A stretch of 64,000 bases of DNA from Chloroflexota bacterium (GCA_025699005.1 JAILWI010000001.1:310001-374000); one strand, 5' to 3'. Shown: positions 1 to 9,992, counted from the first letter of the stretch. Translations and numbers: made by a program. The notes: generated from the sequence alone by a model not told the origin.

Positions 1-3000
1 GAGGTGCTCGGCGCCCTGGGTGCGTACTCGTCGCGCATCGACGACTTCGACGAGGCCGAGGTGGCCCTGCTGCGCTCGCTCGCCGACCATGCGGCCGCGG
101 CGATCGCCAACCAGCGGCTCATCGAGCAGCTGGCGCGCTCGCAGGAGGAGCTGGCGCGACGGGTCGAGGCTCAGCGAACCCTGGCCGCGATCACGGCGCG
201 CATCGCCGTCATCCGGCAGCCGCGCGAGATCCTCGACCTCGTGGTCGATTCCGCGCGCCGCCTCATCGGCTCGGATGGTGCGCATCTGACCCTCATGCAG
301 CCCGGCGGCAGGGCGCTGGTGCCGACGGTGGTCGCCGGGGGGAATCCGGCATGGAGCGAGGAGTGGCTCTCGCAGCTGGAGTTCCCGGTGGACGGAGGGA
401 TCAACGGGCTCGCCGCCGGCCGCGGCGAGGTGATCGCGACGGAGGACTACCTCGTCGATCCGCGGATCCCGCACGGAGAAGATGACCAGCAGGTCGCCGA
501 GCTGCTGGAGCTGCGCGGCATGGCCGCAGCCCCGCTGCGGGCCCCCGGGGGCGAGGTGATCGGCACCCTGGCGGTCTCGTTCGAGACGCCGCATCGCTTC
601 GACCCCGATGAGCTCGCACTGCTCCAGGGCCTCGCCGACCAGGGCGCCATCGCCATCTCGAACTCGCGCCTCACCGAGGAGCTCGAGCGCTCGCGCGAGC
701 AGTACCGCTACCTCGTCGACGAGTCGGTCGACATCATGTGGTCGATCGATGCCGAGATGCGCTTCACGTTCATCAGCGACAGCGTCGAGCGCATGACCGG
801 GTTCACTCCGGCGGAGCTGATCGGCCAGCACGTGTCGAAAGCCACCGCCCCCGAGTCGATGGATGTCGTCGCGCGCACCTTCGCGGAGATGCGCCGGCAT
901 CCGAACCGGGTGTACAGGATCCGCATCGAGGAGCCTCGCAAGGACGGCACGATGCTCCCGGTCGAGATCCGGGCCACCGGGATCGTCGACGAGCACGGGA
1001 CGCTCATCGGCGCCCATGGGACCAACCGCGACATCACCGAGATCGCACGTCTCGAGCGTGATCTGCGGGAGCAGGCCGAGGAGCTCGCGCACCGCGTGGA
1101 CGCTCAGCGCACCCTCGCCGAGATGGCCGCGCAGCTGACCTCGCTGCGTGATCCATCGGCGGTCCAGGTGCAGACCCTGCGCGCCGCCGTCCGGCTGCTC
1201 AAGGGCGACGGCGGTCAGATCGGCATGGTGGAGACCGACGACGATGGGATCCTGCGGTGGGGCGACGGGCATTCGCTGGTCCACGACACGCTTTCGCCAT
1301 TCACCGAGCGCGACCACACCCGCGCCGAGGATGGCGTCTCCGGCAAGGCGCTCAAGCTCGGCCGGACGGTCTGGACGGATGACTACCTCGCCGACCAGAC
1401 CTTCTCGCACGAGGCCCTCTCGGACCGGGACGTCCGGGCCCTCCGGATTCGGTCGGTCATCGCATCGCCGCTCGTCGGCGAGCACGGACCGGCCGGGGTG
1501 ATCGGCGTCTACACCGAGCGCCCCGGCTCCTTCGACCAGGACGACGCCGAGATCCTGGGGCTCCTGGCGGACCAGGCGGCCATCGTCCTGAGCAACGCGC
1601 GGCTGAACGCCGAGGCGGAGATCAGCGCGGAGAAGCTGGCGCGCCGCGTCGAGGCGCAGCGGACGCTCGGCGAGATCGCCGCCTCGATCACGTCCATCCG
1701 TGACCCCTCGGCCGTGCTCAGCCGCGCCGTGGCCGAGGCGAAGCGGCTCCTCGACGCGGAGCACGTGGTCATCCACCAGATCCGCACCGGCTCGCACGAG
1801 CTCGCGGACTTCCGCGAGGCGCTGGGATCGCCCTCTCGACTGGCACCACTTGATGACTCGACGGTGCAGATCGGGCAGGGCATCGCGGGACGGGCGGTCT
1901 CCGGGCGGGCGGTGACATGGACCGGTGACTACCTCTCCGACGACTCCTTCGTCCATACCCCGCGTGCCGACGAGTGGATCGAGCGCTATGGCTACCGGAG
2001 CCAGCTGAGCGCGCCGCTCATCGGCGAGTCGGGCCCGCTGGGCGCCATCAGCGCCTACTCGACCCGCGGAAACGCCTTCGATGCCGATGACGCCGAGCTG
2101 CTCGGGGCCTTAGCCAGCCACGCGGCCATCGTGCTCGGCAACGCGCGCCTCTACGAGGAGCTCGAGCACCGCGTGGAGGCGCAGCGCACGCTCGGCGAGA
2201 TCGCGGCCCGCATCACGGCCATCCGCGAGCCGGGCGACGTGCTCCAGCGCACGCTGGACGAGGCGGTGCGGCTGCTCGATGCCGATGGTGGCCGGATCGA
2301 GCTCGTCGCCGAGAACGGCGGGCTCCACTGGGCGCTCGGGCACTCGGCCATCGACCTGCCGATCGAGCGCGACGAGGAGCTCCATCCCGTGCTCGCCGAC
2401 GAGGGGGTGTCGGGACGCGCCGTCATCGAGCGCCGCGTGGTCATGACCGGCGACTACCTCGCCGACTCGGCGTTCACCCACGTCGAGTCGTCGGACACCT
2501 ACATCCGGCAGCACGGCATCCGATCGGTGATGAGTGCACCGCTCATCGGCGAGGAGGGCGCCATCGGCTCGTTGACGATCCACTCGCAGAGCCGCGACGC
2601 CTTCGAGACGGCGGATGCGGACCTTCTCGAGGTCCTCGCCAGCCAGGCGGCCATCGCGGTCACCAATGCTCGGCTCTACGAGCAGCTGGGAGAGGAGTCG
2701 GCCGCCCTGGAGCGCCAGACCGACTCGCAGCGTCGGCTCCTCCAGATCAACCAGCGGCTGCTCTCGACGCTCGATCCGGGAAACGTGCTCGAGCTCATCG
2801 CCGACGGGCTGAAGAGCGTGGTCTGGTACGACAACATGGGCGTCTACCGCGTCGCCGAGGACATGCTGGAGCCGATGTTCGCGCGCGACCGGAACGCGGA
2901 CGCCGTCATGCAGTTCTCCGTGCCGCGCGGCCGGGGCCTGACGTGGTGGACGGTCGAGCACCGCGAGCCGGTGCTGCTCAACGACGCGTTCGGCGATCCG

Positions 3001-4752
3001 CGACTGATCCAGATCCCGAACACGCCTCCCGAGGAGGAGGCCATCATCATCGTCCCGCTCATCAGCGGCGACGACGTCATCGGCGCCATGAACATCAGCC
3101 GCACCGGCGGGCCGGAGGTCGCATTCACGGACGCGGACTTCGAGCTGGTCCAGCTCTTCGCCGGACAGGCCGCGGTGGCGATCACGAACGCGCGCCTGTA
3201 CGAGGAGCTCCGCGAGCGATCCGATGCTCAGCGGACCCTCGCCGAGATCGCGGCACAGATCACCTCGCTCCACGACCCGCAGCGCGTCATCCAGCGCGCC
3301 GTCGCCGATGCGGCCCGCCTGCTGCGAGCCGACCGGGCCCAGGTCAACCTGGTGGCCGACGGCGGCGAGCACCTCGATCCGCCGATCGCGGCCGCGCCGC
3401 AGCCCCCGTCGCCCGACGACGTGATCGTCCCGATCGGCTCGGGGGTGGCGGGCGTCGCGGCGGCGGAGCGGCGCGTCCGCTGGACCGGTGACTACCTCGA
3501 CGACCGGACGTTCCCGCACGACGAGGGCGACGTCCGCATCGAGCGGCAACGGGTGCGCTCGATGATGGCGGCGCCGCTGCTCGGACCGGATCGGCTCATC
3601 GGCACGATCACCGTGCAGTCGACCACCGCCAATGCGTTCGGTGCCGAGCACGCCGAGCTGCTGTCGGTGCTCGCAGACCAGGCCGCGATCGCCCTCACCA
3701 ATGCGCGTCTCTATGCGGAGGTCGAGGAGTCCGAGCGCCGCTATCGGCATCTCGTCGACAACTCTCCGGACATCGTGTGGAGCGTCGACGAGGGGGGCAA
3801 CTTCACGTTCTTCAGCGACTCGCTCGAGGCGCGCACCGGCTGGAAGCCCGAGCAGCTCCTGGGCCGCCCGTTCACCTCGATCGCCGGGGAGGAGACGCTC
3901 GATACGGCGGTCGCGGCCTGGGAGTCGCTCCGCCAGGATCCCGAGAGCGAGCAGCGTGTCCGCCTGCTGCTGCCCCTCCCGGACGGCCGCATGAGCCAGG
4001 CCGAGGTGGCCATGACCGGCACGATCGTCGACGGCCGGTTCGCCGGCGCCCACGGCTCGGTGCGCGACATCAGCGAGCGCGAGCGGCTGGAGGGCGACCT
4101 GCGACGGCAGGCAGCCGAGCTCGCCGCCAGCCAGGAGCGGGCGCATCTCGCGCGCGAGCTCCACGACTCGGTGACGCAGGCCCTCTTCAGCATGGGCCTG
4201 ACCCTGCGCACCATGGAGCTCCTCCTCGACTCCGATCCGGACGCGGCCCGCGCCAAGGTGGCCGAGCTGCGAGAGCTCCAGAAGGACGCCCTGGCCGAGA
4301 TGCGCACCCTGATCTTCGAGCTTCGTCCGTCGAGCCTCGAGAACGACGGGCTGGTCCAGGCGCTCCGGACCCATGCCACGGCGGTCCAGCGGCGGACCGG
4401 CCTGACCGTGGTCGTCGACGCGGAGCCGATCGAGCGCCTGGCGCTGCCCGCCGAGGAGGCGCTCTACCGGATCGGGCAGGAGGCGCTGCACAACGTCGTC
4501 AAGCATGCGAACGCGTCCTCGGTGACGATCCAGATCTCCGGTGACGCCGGACAGGTGCGCCTCTGCGTCGTGGATGACGGGACGGGTTTCGACCCCGACG
4601 AGGTGCCACGCGGCCATCTCGGGCTCATCGGCATGCGCCAGCGGGTCGATCTCGTCGGCGGGGACCTGCGTGTCGAGAGCCGGCCGGGGGAGGGGACCAC
4701 CATCGAGGCCAGCGTCCCGACCTCGCCGCCCGGCATGCGTCAAATGACGTAG
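1..4752 (+). CDS. Multi-GAF/PAS sensor histidine kinase, 5' end outside window
   Basis: The frame is open at the first base, so the gene starts upstream. About 1580 residues remain, and the domains repeat the phrase AQRTLxEIAA at their starts. In order (window numbering): end of a GAF domain (1-40), GAF (55-222), PAS (233-349), five GAFs (367-532, 548-712, 725-892, 909-1062, 1074-1234), PAS (1243-1357), HisKA_3 (1377-1445) and HATPase (1486-1578). The phospho-acceptor is His1387 in ARELHDSVTQ, the NarL/DesK-type (HPK7) motif, and the ATPase has DDGTGFD and GLIGMRQR. No membrane segment is visible in this part, so it looks cytosolic. A ligand cannot be read from sequence. NarL-type kinases usually pair with LuxR-type regulators, but the next gene encodes a receiver without a DNA-binding domain. 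Kinase identity is certain; signal and partner are not. Confidence 0.93.
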   Translation, partial: EVLGALGAYSSRIDDFDEAEVALLRSLADHAAAAIANQRLIEQLARSQEELARRVEAQRTLAAITARIAVIRQPREILDLVVDSARRLIGSDGAHLTLMQPGGRALVPTVVAGGNPAWSEEWLSQLEFPVDGGINGLAAGRGEVIATEDYLVDPRIPHGEDDQQVAELLELRGMAAAPLRAPGGEVIGTLAVSFETPHRFDPDELALLQGLADQGAIAISNSRLTEELERSREQYRYLVDESVDIMWSIDAEMRFTFISDSVERMTGFTPAELIGQHVSKATAPESMDVVARTFAEMRRHPNRVYRIRIEEPRKDGTMLPVEIRATGIVDEHGTLIGAHGTNRDITEIARLERDLREQAEELAHRVDAQRTLAEMAAQLTSLRDPSAVQVQTLRAAVRLLKGDGGQIGMVETDDDGILRWGDGHSLVHDTLSPFTERDHTRAEDGVSGKALKLGRTVWTDDYLADQTFSHEALSDRDVRALRIRSVIASPLVGEHGPAGVIGVYTERPGSFDQDDAEILGLLADQAAIVLSNARLNAEAEISAEKLARRVEAQRTLGEIAASITSIRDPSAVLSRAVAEAKRLLDAEHVVIHQIRTGSHELADFREALGSPSRLAPLDDSTVQIGQGIAGRAVSGRAVTWTGDYLSDDSFVHTPRADEWIERYGYRSQLSAPLIGESGPLGAISAYSTRGNAFDADDAELLGALASHAAIVLGNARLYEELEHRVEAQRTLGEIAARITAIREPGDVLQRTLDEAVRLLDADGGRIELVAENGGLHWALGHSAIDLPIERDEELHPVLADEGVSGRAVIERRVVMTGDYLADSAFTHVESSDTYIRQHGIRSVMSAPLIGEEGAIGSLTIHSQSRDAFETADADLLEVLASQAAIAVTNARLYEQLGEESAALERQTDSQRRLLQINQRLLSTLDPGNVLELIADGLKSVVWYDNMGVYRVAEDMLEPMFARDRNADAVMQFSVPRGRGLTWWTVEHREPVLLNDAFGDPRLIQIPNTPPEEEAIIIVPLISGDDVIGAMNISRTGGPEVAFTDADFELVQLFAGQAAVAITNARLYEELRERSDAQRTLAEIAAQITSLHDPQRVIQRAVADAARLLRADRAQVNLVADGGEHLDPPIAAAPQPPSPDDVIVPIGSGVAGVAAAERRVRWTGDYLDDRTFPHDEGDVRIERQRVRSMMAAPLLGPDRLIGTITVQSTTANAFGAEHAELLSVLADQAAIALTNARLYAEVEESERRYRHLVDNSPDIVWSVDEGGNFTFFSDSLEARTGWKPEQLLGRPFTSIAGEETLDTAVAAWESLRQDPESEQRVRLLLPLPDGRMSQAEVAMTGTIVDGRFAGAHGSVRDISERERLEGDLRRQAAELAASQERAHLARELHDSVTQALFSMGLTLRTMELLLDSDPDAARAKVAELRELQKDALAEMRTLIFELRPSSLENDGLVQALRTHATAVQRRTGLTVVVDAEPIERLALPAEEALYRIGQEALHNVVKHANASSVTIQISGDAGQVRLCVVDDGTGFDPDEVPRGHLGLIGMRQRVDLVGGDLRVESRPGEGTTIEASVPTSPPGMRQMT

Positions 4753-4797
4753 GCCGCGCGCGGCACACGGCCTCTACCCCTCGCGCCGCCGCCGTCG

Positions 4798-4803
4798 TAA
4801 GGT
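4798..4803 (+). promoter_or_regulatory. Possible -10 element (TAAGGT) for the receiver gene
   Basis: TAAGGT lies six bases before the ATG at 4810, which would put transcription start on or next to the start codon (leaderless mRNA). No convincing -35 is seen. The placement matches TAnnnT motifs in front of several other genes here. Confidence 0.3.
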
Positions 4804-4809
4804 CGGCTC

Positions 4810-5196
4810 ATGGAGCCTGGACAGGGAGTCGCCACCGCGCCGCGCGTCGTCATCGTCGACGCGGATCGACGCGTGCAGGCGAGCCTGTCCGACCTGCTCT
4901 CGATCACCGACCGCGTGCAGGTGGTGGGCACCGCGGGAGACGTGCGAGCAGCCCTCGAGATCATCGAGCGGGAGCGTCCCGATGCCGTCCTCGTGGACGC
5001 CCGGCTGCCGGACATCGCCGCCGGCGAGGCGTTCATCACCGGCATGAACCGCGCCTGGCCGACGATCCGCATCGTGCGCACCGGGTGGTCCGACGTCGAG
5101 GGCCATGTCACCACCGAGGACGAGCCATGCTGCTACGTCAGCAAGGCGGGCTCGCCCGAGGAGTTCATCAGCGCGATCCTCGACGCCTGCTGTTAG
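4810..5196 (+). CDS. Stand-alone response-regulator receiver protein
   Basis: 128 residues forming one CheY-like receiver domain and nothing else. Visible landmarks are the acidic pocket Asp17/Asp19 in VIVDADRR, the probable phospho-acceptor Asp63 in VLVDARLPD, the switch Thr in IVRTGW and the conserved Lys in YVSKAG near the C-terminus. It follows the large kinase by 57 bp on the same strand and is its obvious candidate partner. There is no helix-turn-helix, so output must be through protein contacts, or it may be a phosphate sink. The C-terminus ends in Cys-Cys. The ATG start is supported by a TAnnnT -10 motif just upstream but has no Shine-Dalgarno sequence. Confidence 0.8.
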   Translation: MEPGQGVATAPRVVIVDADRRVQASLSDLLSITDRVQVVGTAGDVRAALEIIERERPDAVLVDARLPDIAAGEAFITGMNRAWPTIRIVRTGWSDVEGHVTTEDEPCCYVSKAGSPEEFISAILDACC

Positions 5197-5200
5197 GGGG

Positions 5201-6265
5201 CTAGAGGTCCATCTCCCGGCGGATCGCGTCGAGCTCCGGCGCAATCGGGGTGAGCGAACCCTCCTCCGCCTGCACGGCGTCCGGATCCTTGAGGCCGTGC
5301 CCGGTCAGGACACAGACGACGACGGTGTCGCGATCCAGGCGGCCCTCGGCCGCGAGGCGACGAACGCCCGCCACGCCGGCGGCCGACGCAGGCTCGCAGA
5401 AGACACCCTCGAGCCGAACGATCATGCGCTGCGCGTCGAGGATCTCGTCGTCGCTCACCGCCTCGATCACGCCGCCCGACCGGTCGCGCGCCTCGACCGC
5501 GAGCTCCCACGACGCCGGGTTGCCGATGCGGATGGCGGTGGCCACCGTCTCCGGCTTCTCGATCGGCTCGCCCCGGACGATGGGGGCTGCGCCTTCTGCC
5601 TGGAAGCCGAGCATCCGTGGCATGGCGTCCGCGGACATGCGGCCGGCATCGGCGTAGGTGGTGAACCCCCGCCAGTAGGCGCTGATATTGCCGGCATTGC
5701 CCACCGGCAGGGCAAGCGCGTCAGGCGCGCGGCCGAGCGCATCCACGACCTCGAATGCGCCCGTCTGCTGGCCATCGAGCCGGTCGGGGTTCACCGAGTT
5801 GACCACCACCGCCAGCCCCTCCTCGCCGAGGCGCCGGACCGCGGTGAGCGCCTCGTCGAAGTTGCCGTCGATCATGATGAGCCGGGCGCCGGCCGCCAGG
5901 GCCTGGGCGAGCTTGCCGCGCGCCACCTTTCCGACCGGCAGGATGACGTGGCACGGGAGGCCGGCAGCGGCGGCATACGCGGCGGCGGACGCGCTGGTGT
6001 TGCCGGTCGAGGCGCACACGACGGCTCTCGCACCCGCCGCCACCGCCCGGTTCACCGCGAGGACCATGCCCCGGTCCTTGAACGAGCCGGTCGGGTTCGT
6101 GCCCTCGAACTTCAGGTGGAGCTGGTCCAGTCCGAGCTCGTCCCCGAGGCGGCGCGCGTGGACGAGCGGCGTCATGCCCTCGCCGAGCGTGATCGGGAAC
6201 GACTCACCGTCGCGTGCCAGCAGCGCGCGGTAGCGTTCGAGGAGGGGGCGGGGAGCGTCGGTCAC
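5201..6265 (-). CDS. thrC: Threonine synthase
   Basis: 354 residues, fold-type II PLP enzyme converting O-phosphohomoserine to threonine. The PLP lysine is Lys63 in NPTGSFKDRG, ASTGNTSASAAA is the phosphate/substrate loop, and LPVGNAGNISAYWRG is the glycine-rich PLP-phosphate segment typical of the short (bacterial/archaeal class) threonine synthases. It converges with the receiver gene, with stops 5 bp apart. A neighbouring homoserine kinase or dehydrogenase is absent. The threonine-dehydratase-like enzyme at 14106-15080 is a different protein of the same fold. Confidence 0.92.
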   Translation of the reverse strand: MTDAPRPLLERYRALLARDGESFPITLGEGMTPLVHARRLGDELGLDQLHLKFEGTNPTGSFKDRGMVLAVNRAVAAGARAVVCASTGNTSASAAAYAAAAGLPCHVILPVGKVARGKLAQALAAGARLIMIDGNFDEALTAVRRLGEEGLAVVVNSVNPDRLDGQQTGAFEVVDALGRAPDALALPVGNAGNISAYWRGFTTYADAGRMSADAMPRMLGFQAEGAAPIVRGEPIEKPETVATAIRIGNPASWELAVEARDRSGGVIEAVSDDEILDAQRMIVRLEGVFCEPASAAGVAGVRRLAAEGRLDRDTVVVCVLTGHGLKDPDAVQAEEGSLTPIAPELDAIRREMDL

Positions 6266-6302
6266 GGGGCGGAGTATAGGGTCGGCGGCGGCCGGACCCG
6301 TC

Positions 6303-9300
6303 TCAGTGCTCGGTCAGGGCCTCGCGGACGATGCGCTCCTGCTCGGCATGGTGCTCGGCGGGGTAGCCCTCGGCCGGGCGGGATCGCTCCGGGCGGCTGA
6401 TGTCGCCGAGGGGGATGCGGTACGGCACGAGATGCCGGATCTTCGGCAGCACGAACTTGCGTGCACCCATGTTCCGCGGCTCCTCCTGGACCCAGGCGAA
6501 CGACTCGATGTTCGGGTAGCGGTCGAGCACGGCCTGGAGCTCGTCGGCGGGGAACGGGTAGAGACGCTCGACGCGCACGATCGCCACGTCGCTGGCGCGC
6601 TCCATCTCGGGCGCACCGGTGATGTCGTAGTAGATCTTCCCGCTGCACAGGAGCACGCGGCGCACCTCTTCGGCGGCCTTCGCCTCCGCGAATCGGGCGT
6701 CGTCCAGGACGGCGGCGAACGACCCCGTCGAGAGCTCCGTCGGGCGTGATGCGGCCTGCGGAAGGCGGAGGAGCGATTTCGGGGTCATGACGACGAGGGG
6801 GCGAGCGTCGCGGTGGCGCGCCTGACGACGGAGCAGGTGGAAGTACTGGGCGGGCGTGGTCGGGTAGACGACCCGGATGTTGCCCTCCGCGCCGAGGGCC
6901 AGGAACCGCTCGAGGCGGGCCGACGAGTGCTCCGGTCCCGAGCCCTCGTAGCCGTGCGGCAGGAGCAGCGTGAGCCGCGAGGTGAGGCGCCACTTCGCGA
7001 GGCCCGAGACGAGGAACTGGTCCAGGATGATCTCGGCGCCGTTCACGAAGTCGCCGTACTGCGCCTCCCACAGGACCAGCGCGTCGGGGGCGGTGACCGC
7101 GTAGCCGTACTCGAAGCCGAGGGCCGCGTACTCGCTGAGCGGCGAGTTGTGGAGCTCGAAGGCCGCCTTCGACTGCGGCAGGTGCTGGAGCGGGACGTGC
7201 CGCTCGCCGGTCGAGGCGTCCCACAGTCCGGCGTGCCGCTGGCTGAACGTGCCGCGCACGGTGTCCTGCCCGGTGAGGCGGATCGGCGTGCCGTCGGCCA
7301 GCAGCGAGGCGAAGGCGAGGAGCTCGGCATGCGCCCAGTCGATCTTCGGCTCGTCCTCGTCCAGGGCAACCGCCCGGCGCTGGAGCGGCTTCGCCAGCTT
7401 GGGATGCAGGGTGAATCCGTCCGGCACCGCCGACAGCGACGCGTTGAGCTCCTTGAGGCGCGTGAGGCTGACTGCCGTCTTCGGCTCCGTCTCCTTGCGC
7501 TGCGGAATCGCCTCCGATCCTCGGTCGAGCGCGCCCTCCGTCTCGGTCTCGTCGGAGCTGTCACGGACCGTGGCCTGGCGCGCGGCGAGATCCCGCTGCG
7601 CCTCCTTGATCTTCGCCTCGGCATCGGCGGCGCTGATCGCCCCCGCCTCGATGAGCTGGGTCTGGTAGCGCTCGCGGACCGACGGATGGTCGGCAATCTC
7701 GGCGTACATCGCCGGCTGCGAGTAGGCCGGCTCGTCGCCCTCGTTGTGGCCGTAGCGCCGATACCCGACGAGGTCGATGACCACGTCGTGGCCGAACGCC
7801 TGGCGGTACATCATCGCCAGCCGGGCCGCGGCCAGGCACGCCTCGGGGTCGTCGGCGTTGACGTGGACGATCGGCGCGTCGAAGCCCTTCGCCAGGTCCG
7901 AGCTGTAGTCGGTGGACCGCGCCTCGCGCGGCCCGGTGGTGAAGCCCACCTGGTTGTTGGCGATGATGTGGATCGTGCCGCCCGTGGCGTAGCCGTCGAG
8001 GCGCGCCATGTTGAAGGTCTCCGCCACGACGCCCTGGGCCGCGAAGGCGGCGTCGCCGTGGATGAGCAGCGGCAGGGTCACGGCGTGGTCGGTGGTGGCG
8101 ACGGGTCCGGACCGATCCGTCTGCTCCGCGCGCGTCCGACCCTCGATCACGGGGTCGACGGCCTCGAGGTGGCTCGGATTCGGCGACAGCACGACGCGAA
8201 CCTCCTCGTCATCGGCGGTGAGGTAGCCACCCTCCGCGCCGAGGTGGTACTTCACGTCGTCCAGACCACCCTTCGGCGCGATCGCCGCGTTGCCACCGGT
8301 GCGTCCGGCCTCGAACTCGGTGAGGATCGCCTCGTAGCTGACGCCGACGACGTGGGCCAGGACGTTGAGGCGGCCGCGGTGCGCCATGCCGATCATCACC
8401 TTCCGAGCCCCCTGGTCCGCCGCGTCACCAAGGATCACGTCGAGCATCGGCACCATGGAGTCGAGGCCCTCGATGCTGAAGCGCTTCTGGCCCAGGTACG
8501 CCTTGTGGAGGAAGCGCTCGAGCGTCTCGACGCTGATCAGCCGTTCCAGGAGCGCCACCTGGTCCTCGGCCTCCATCGGCAGCCGATGCTCTCCCGACTC
8601 GATGACGTGGCGCAGCCAGACGCGCTCCTCGTGCGAGCCGATGTGCTCGACCTCGTACGCGATCGTGCCGGTGTACGTCTCCTTGAGGTGCGGCAGGGCG
8701 TCGGCGAGCGTCTCGCCCGGGACGTAGATGCGCATGAGCTCGGCGGGGACGGCCTTCATGCTCTCCTCGGTCAACCCGAGCGGCGTGGGGTCGAGCGCGG
8801 GATCGCCCGTCGGCTCGGCACCCAGCGGGTCGAGGCGGGCGGCCATGTGGCCGAAGTGCCGGTACGCCTTCACGAGTGCCATCCCGGCGGCGACCGCCTT
8901 GAGATGCTCGTACGCATCCCCCTCGTGAGGGACCGGCGGGGAGGTCACGACCGGGGCACCGGCCGCCTCGGCCGCGGGCGGCATCGGCTGCTCGGTGGTC
9001 ACGTCCGCCGACCGGGCGCCCATGGCGTCGAACACATCGGCGTAGAAGCCGTCTTCCCCGGCGAGCAGACCGTCCATGCGCCGCAGGAACATGCCTGACT
9101 CGGCGCCCTGGATGATGCGGTGGTCGTAGGTCGAGGTGATCGTCATGCGCCGATCGCCGCCGACCGACGTGATCGTCCCGGTGGCGATGATCGTGCCCTG
9201 GTTCGGCATCAGCCGTGGCACGCTCGCGGTCGTCCCCAGGGTTCCCGGGTTCGTGAGCGTGATCGTCGCTCCGGCGAAGTCGTCCGGCGACAGCTTGTTG

Positions 9301-9992
9301 GTCCGTGCCTTCTCGACGATCTCCTCGTACCGCGCGTGGAACGCGGCGAAGTCCATCCCGTCCGCGCCCTTGATCACTGGCACGACGAGGAAGCGCGATC
9401 CGTCGCGTCGCTCCACGTCCACGGCCAGGCCGAGGTTGATAGCTCCCGGGTCGACCCGGTAGGCCTGGTCGTCGATCTCGGTGTAGTAGTGGCTCATCGA
9501 GCGCATCTCGGCCGCCGCCTGCACGATCGCCCAGCCGATGAGGTGGGTGAAGCTCACCTTGCGCGGAGCGATCTGGCCGTTCAGCTCCCTGCGCCGCGCC
9601 TCGAGCGTGGCGACGTCGATCTCCCGGAAGCTCGTCGCGGTCGGCACCGAGAGGCTGGCCGCCATGTTCTGCGCCAGGCGCGCCGCGGGCCCCTTGATCG
9701 GGGTCGCGCCGTCAGGGACCGGGGATGGCGCCGGCTCGGCGTCCGGGCTCTTCGTGGCTGAAGCCGGCTCGTCGGTCGAGGACGGCTGGCGCTCTCCATT
9801 CGTCGGCTCCGATCGCGTCGCGGCGACCGGCTCGAATCCGTTCGCCCCGGAGTCGAACAGCTTGCGCCACGGATCGTCCACGCTGTCGGGGTCGTTGCGG
9901 TACCGCTCGTAGAGATCGGCCACGTAGCCGGCGTTGACGAGGTTCAGCTCGTCGAGCGGCTCAGTGCGCGATGGCGAGTCGGCGTCGGACAT
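6303..9992 (-). CDS. kgd: Multifunctional 2-oxoglutarate decarboxylase/dehydrogenase (E1 with fused E2 catalytic domain)
   Basis: 1229 residues with the architecture of mycobacterial Kgd/corynebacterial OdhA. It has a short E1-type N-terminal segment (NLVNAGYVADLYERYR), a Pro/Ser/Ala linker (about 50-110), an E2 acyltransferase catalytic domain without lipoyl domain (about 115-340), then the full ThDP-dependent E1 (about 370-1229). The E2 site reads YDHRIIQGAESG, the Kgd version of the E2 DHRxxDG motif. The E1 part has MAHRGRLNVL, GDAAFAAQG and IANNQVGFTT (ThDP/Mg region) and the HNSPLSEYAALGFEYGYA loop. The role is TCA-cycle conversion of 2-oxoglutarate to succinyl-CoA or succinic semialdehyde; lipoyl carrier and E3 must come from elsewhere. 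GAGGG precedes the ATG, and TATCCT 10 nt upstream may be its -10. thrC follows after a 37 bp gap. Confidence 0.93.
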   Translation of the reverse strand: MSDADSPSRTEPLDELNLVNAGYVADLYERYRNDPDSVDDPWRKLFDSGANGFEPVAATRSEPTNGERQPSSTDEPASATKSPDAEPAPSPVPDGATPIKGPAARLAQNMAASLSVPTATSFREIDVATLEARRRELNGQIAPRKVSFTHLIGWAIVQAAAEMRSMSHYYTEIDDQAYRVDPGAINLGLAVDVERRDGSRFLVVPVIKGADGMDFAAFHARYEEIVEKARTNKLSPDDFAGATITLTNPGTLGTTASVPRLMPNQGTIIATGTITSVGGDRRMTITSTYDHRIIQGAESGMFLRRMDGLLAGEDGFYADVFDAMGARSADVTTEQPMPPAAEAAGAPVVTSPPVPHEGDAYEHLKAVAAGMALVKAYRHFGHMAARLDPLGAEPTGDPALDPTPLGLTEESMKAVPAELMRIYVPGETLADALPHLKETYTGTIAYEVEHIGSHEERVWLRHVIESGEHRLPMEAEDQVALLERLISVETLERFLHKAYLGQKRFSIEGLDSMVPMLDVILGDAADQGARKVMIGMAHRGRLNVLAHVVGVSYEAILTEFEAGRTGGNAAIAPKGGLDDVKYHLGAEGGYLTADDEEVRVVLSPNPSHLEAVDPVIEGRTRAEQTDRSGPVATTDHAVTLPLLIHGDAAFAAQGVVAETFNMARLDGYATGGTIHIIANNQVGFTTGPREARSTDYSSDLAKGFDAPIVHVNADDPEACLAAARLAMMYRQAFGHDVVIDLVGYRRYGHNEGDEPAYSQPAMYAEIADHPSVRERYQTQLIEAGAISAADAEAKIKEAQRDLAARQATVRDSSDETETEGALDRGSEAIPQRKETEPKTAVSLTRLKELNASLSAVPDGFTLHPKLAKPLQRRAVALDEDEPKIDWAHAELLAFASLLADGTPIRLTGQDTVRGTFSQRHAGLWDASTGERHVPLQHLPQSKAAFELHNSPLSEYAALGFEYGYAVTAPDALVLWEAQYGDFVNGAEIILDQFLVSGLAKWRLTSRLTLLLPHGYEGSGPEHSSARLERFLALGAEGNIRVVYPTTPAQYFHLLRRQARHRDARPLVVMTPKSLLRLPQAASRPTELSTGSFAAVLDDARFAEAKAAEEVRRVLLCSGKIYYDITGAPEMERASDVAIVRVERLYPFPADELQAVLDRYPNIESFAWVQEEPRNMGARKFVLPKIRHLVPYRIPLGDISRPERSRPAEGYPAEHHAEQERIVREALTEH

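Noticed and set aside
2110-4743. 877-codon open frame on the minus strand
   Set aside because: It is the antisense shadow of the kinase gene. GC-rich third positions keep complementary frames open, and its product is Arg/Gly/His-rich without domain motifs.
4750-4773. AGGCCG...CGGCCT hairpin after the kinase gene
   Set aside because: Only six base pairs with a large loop and no T-run; not convincing as a terminator.
6813-9098. 761-codon open frame on the plus strand inside kgd
   Set aside because: Same antisense effect; the translation is a low-complexity Arg/Val/Leu/Asp-rich sequence and the opposite strand encodes an unmistakable Kgd.
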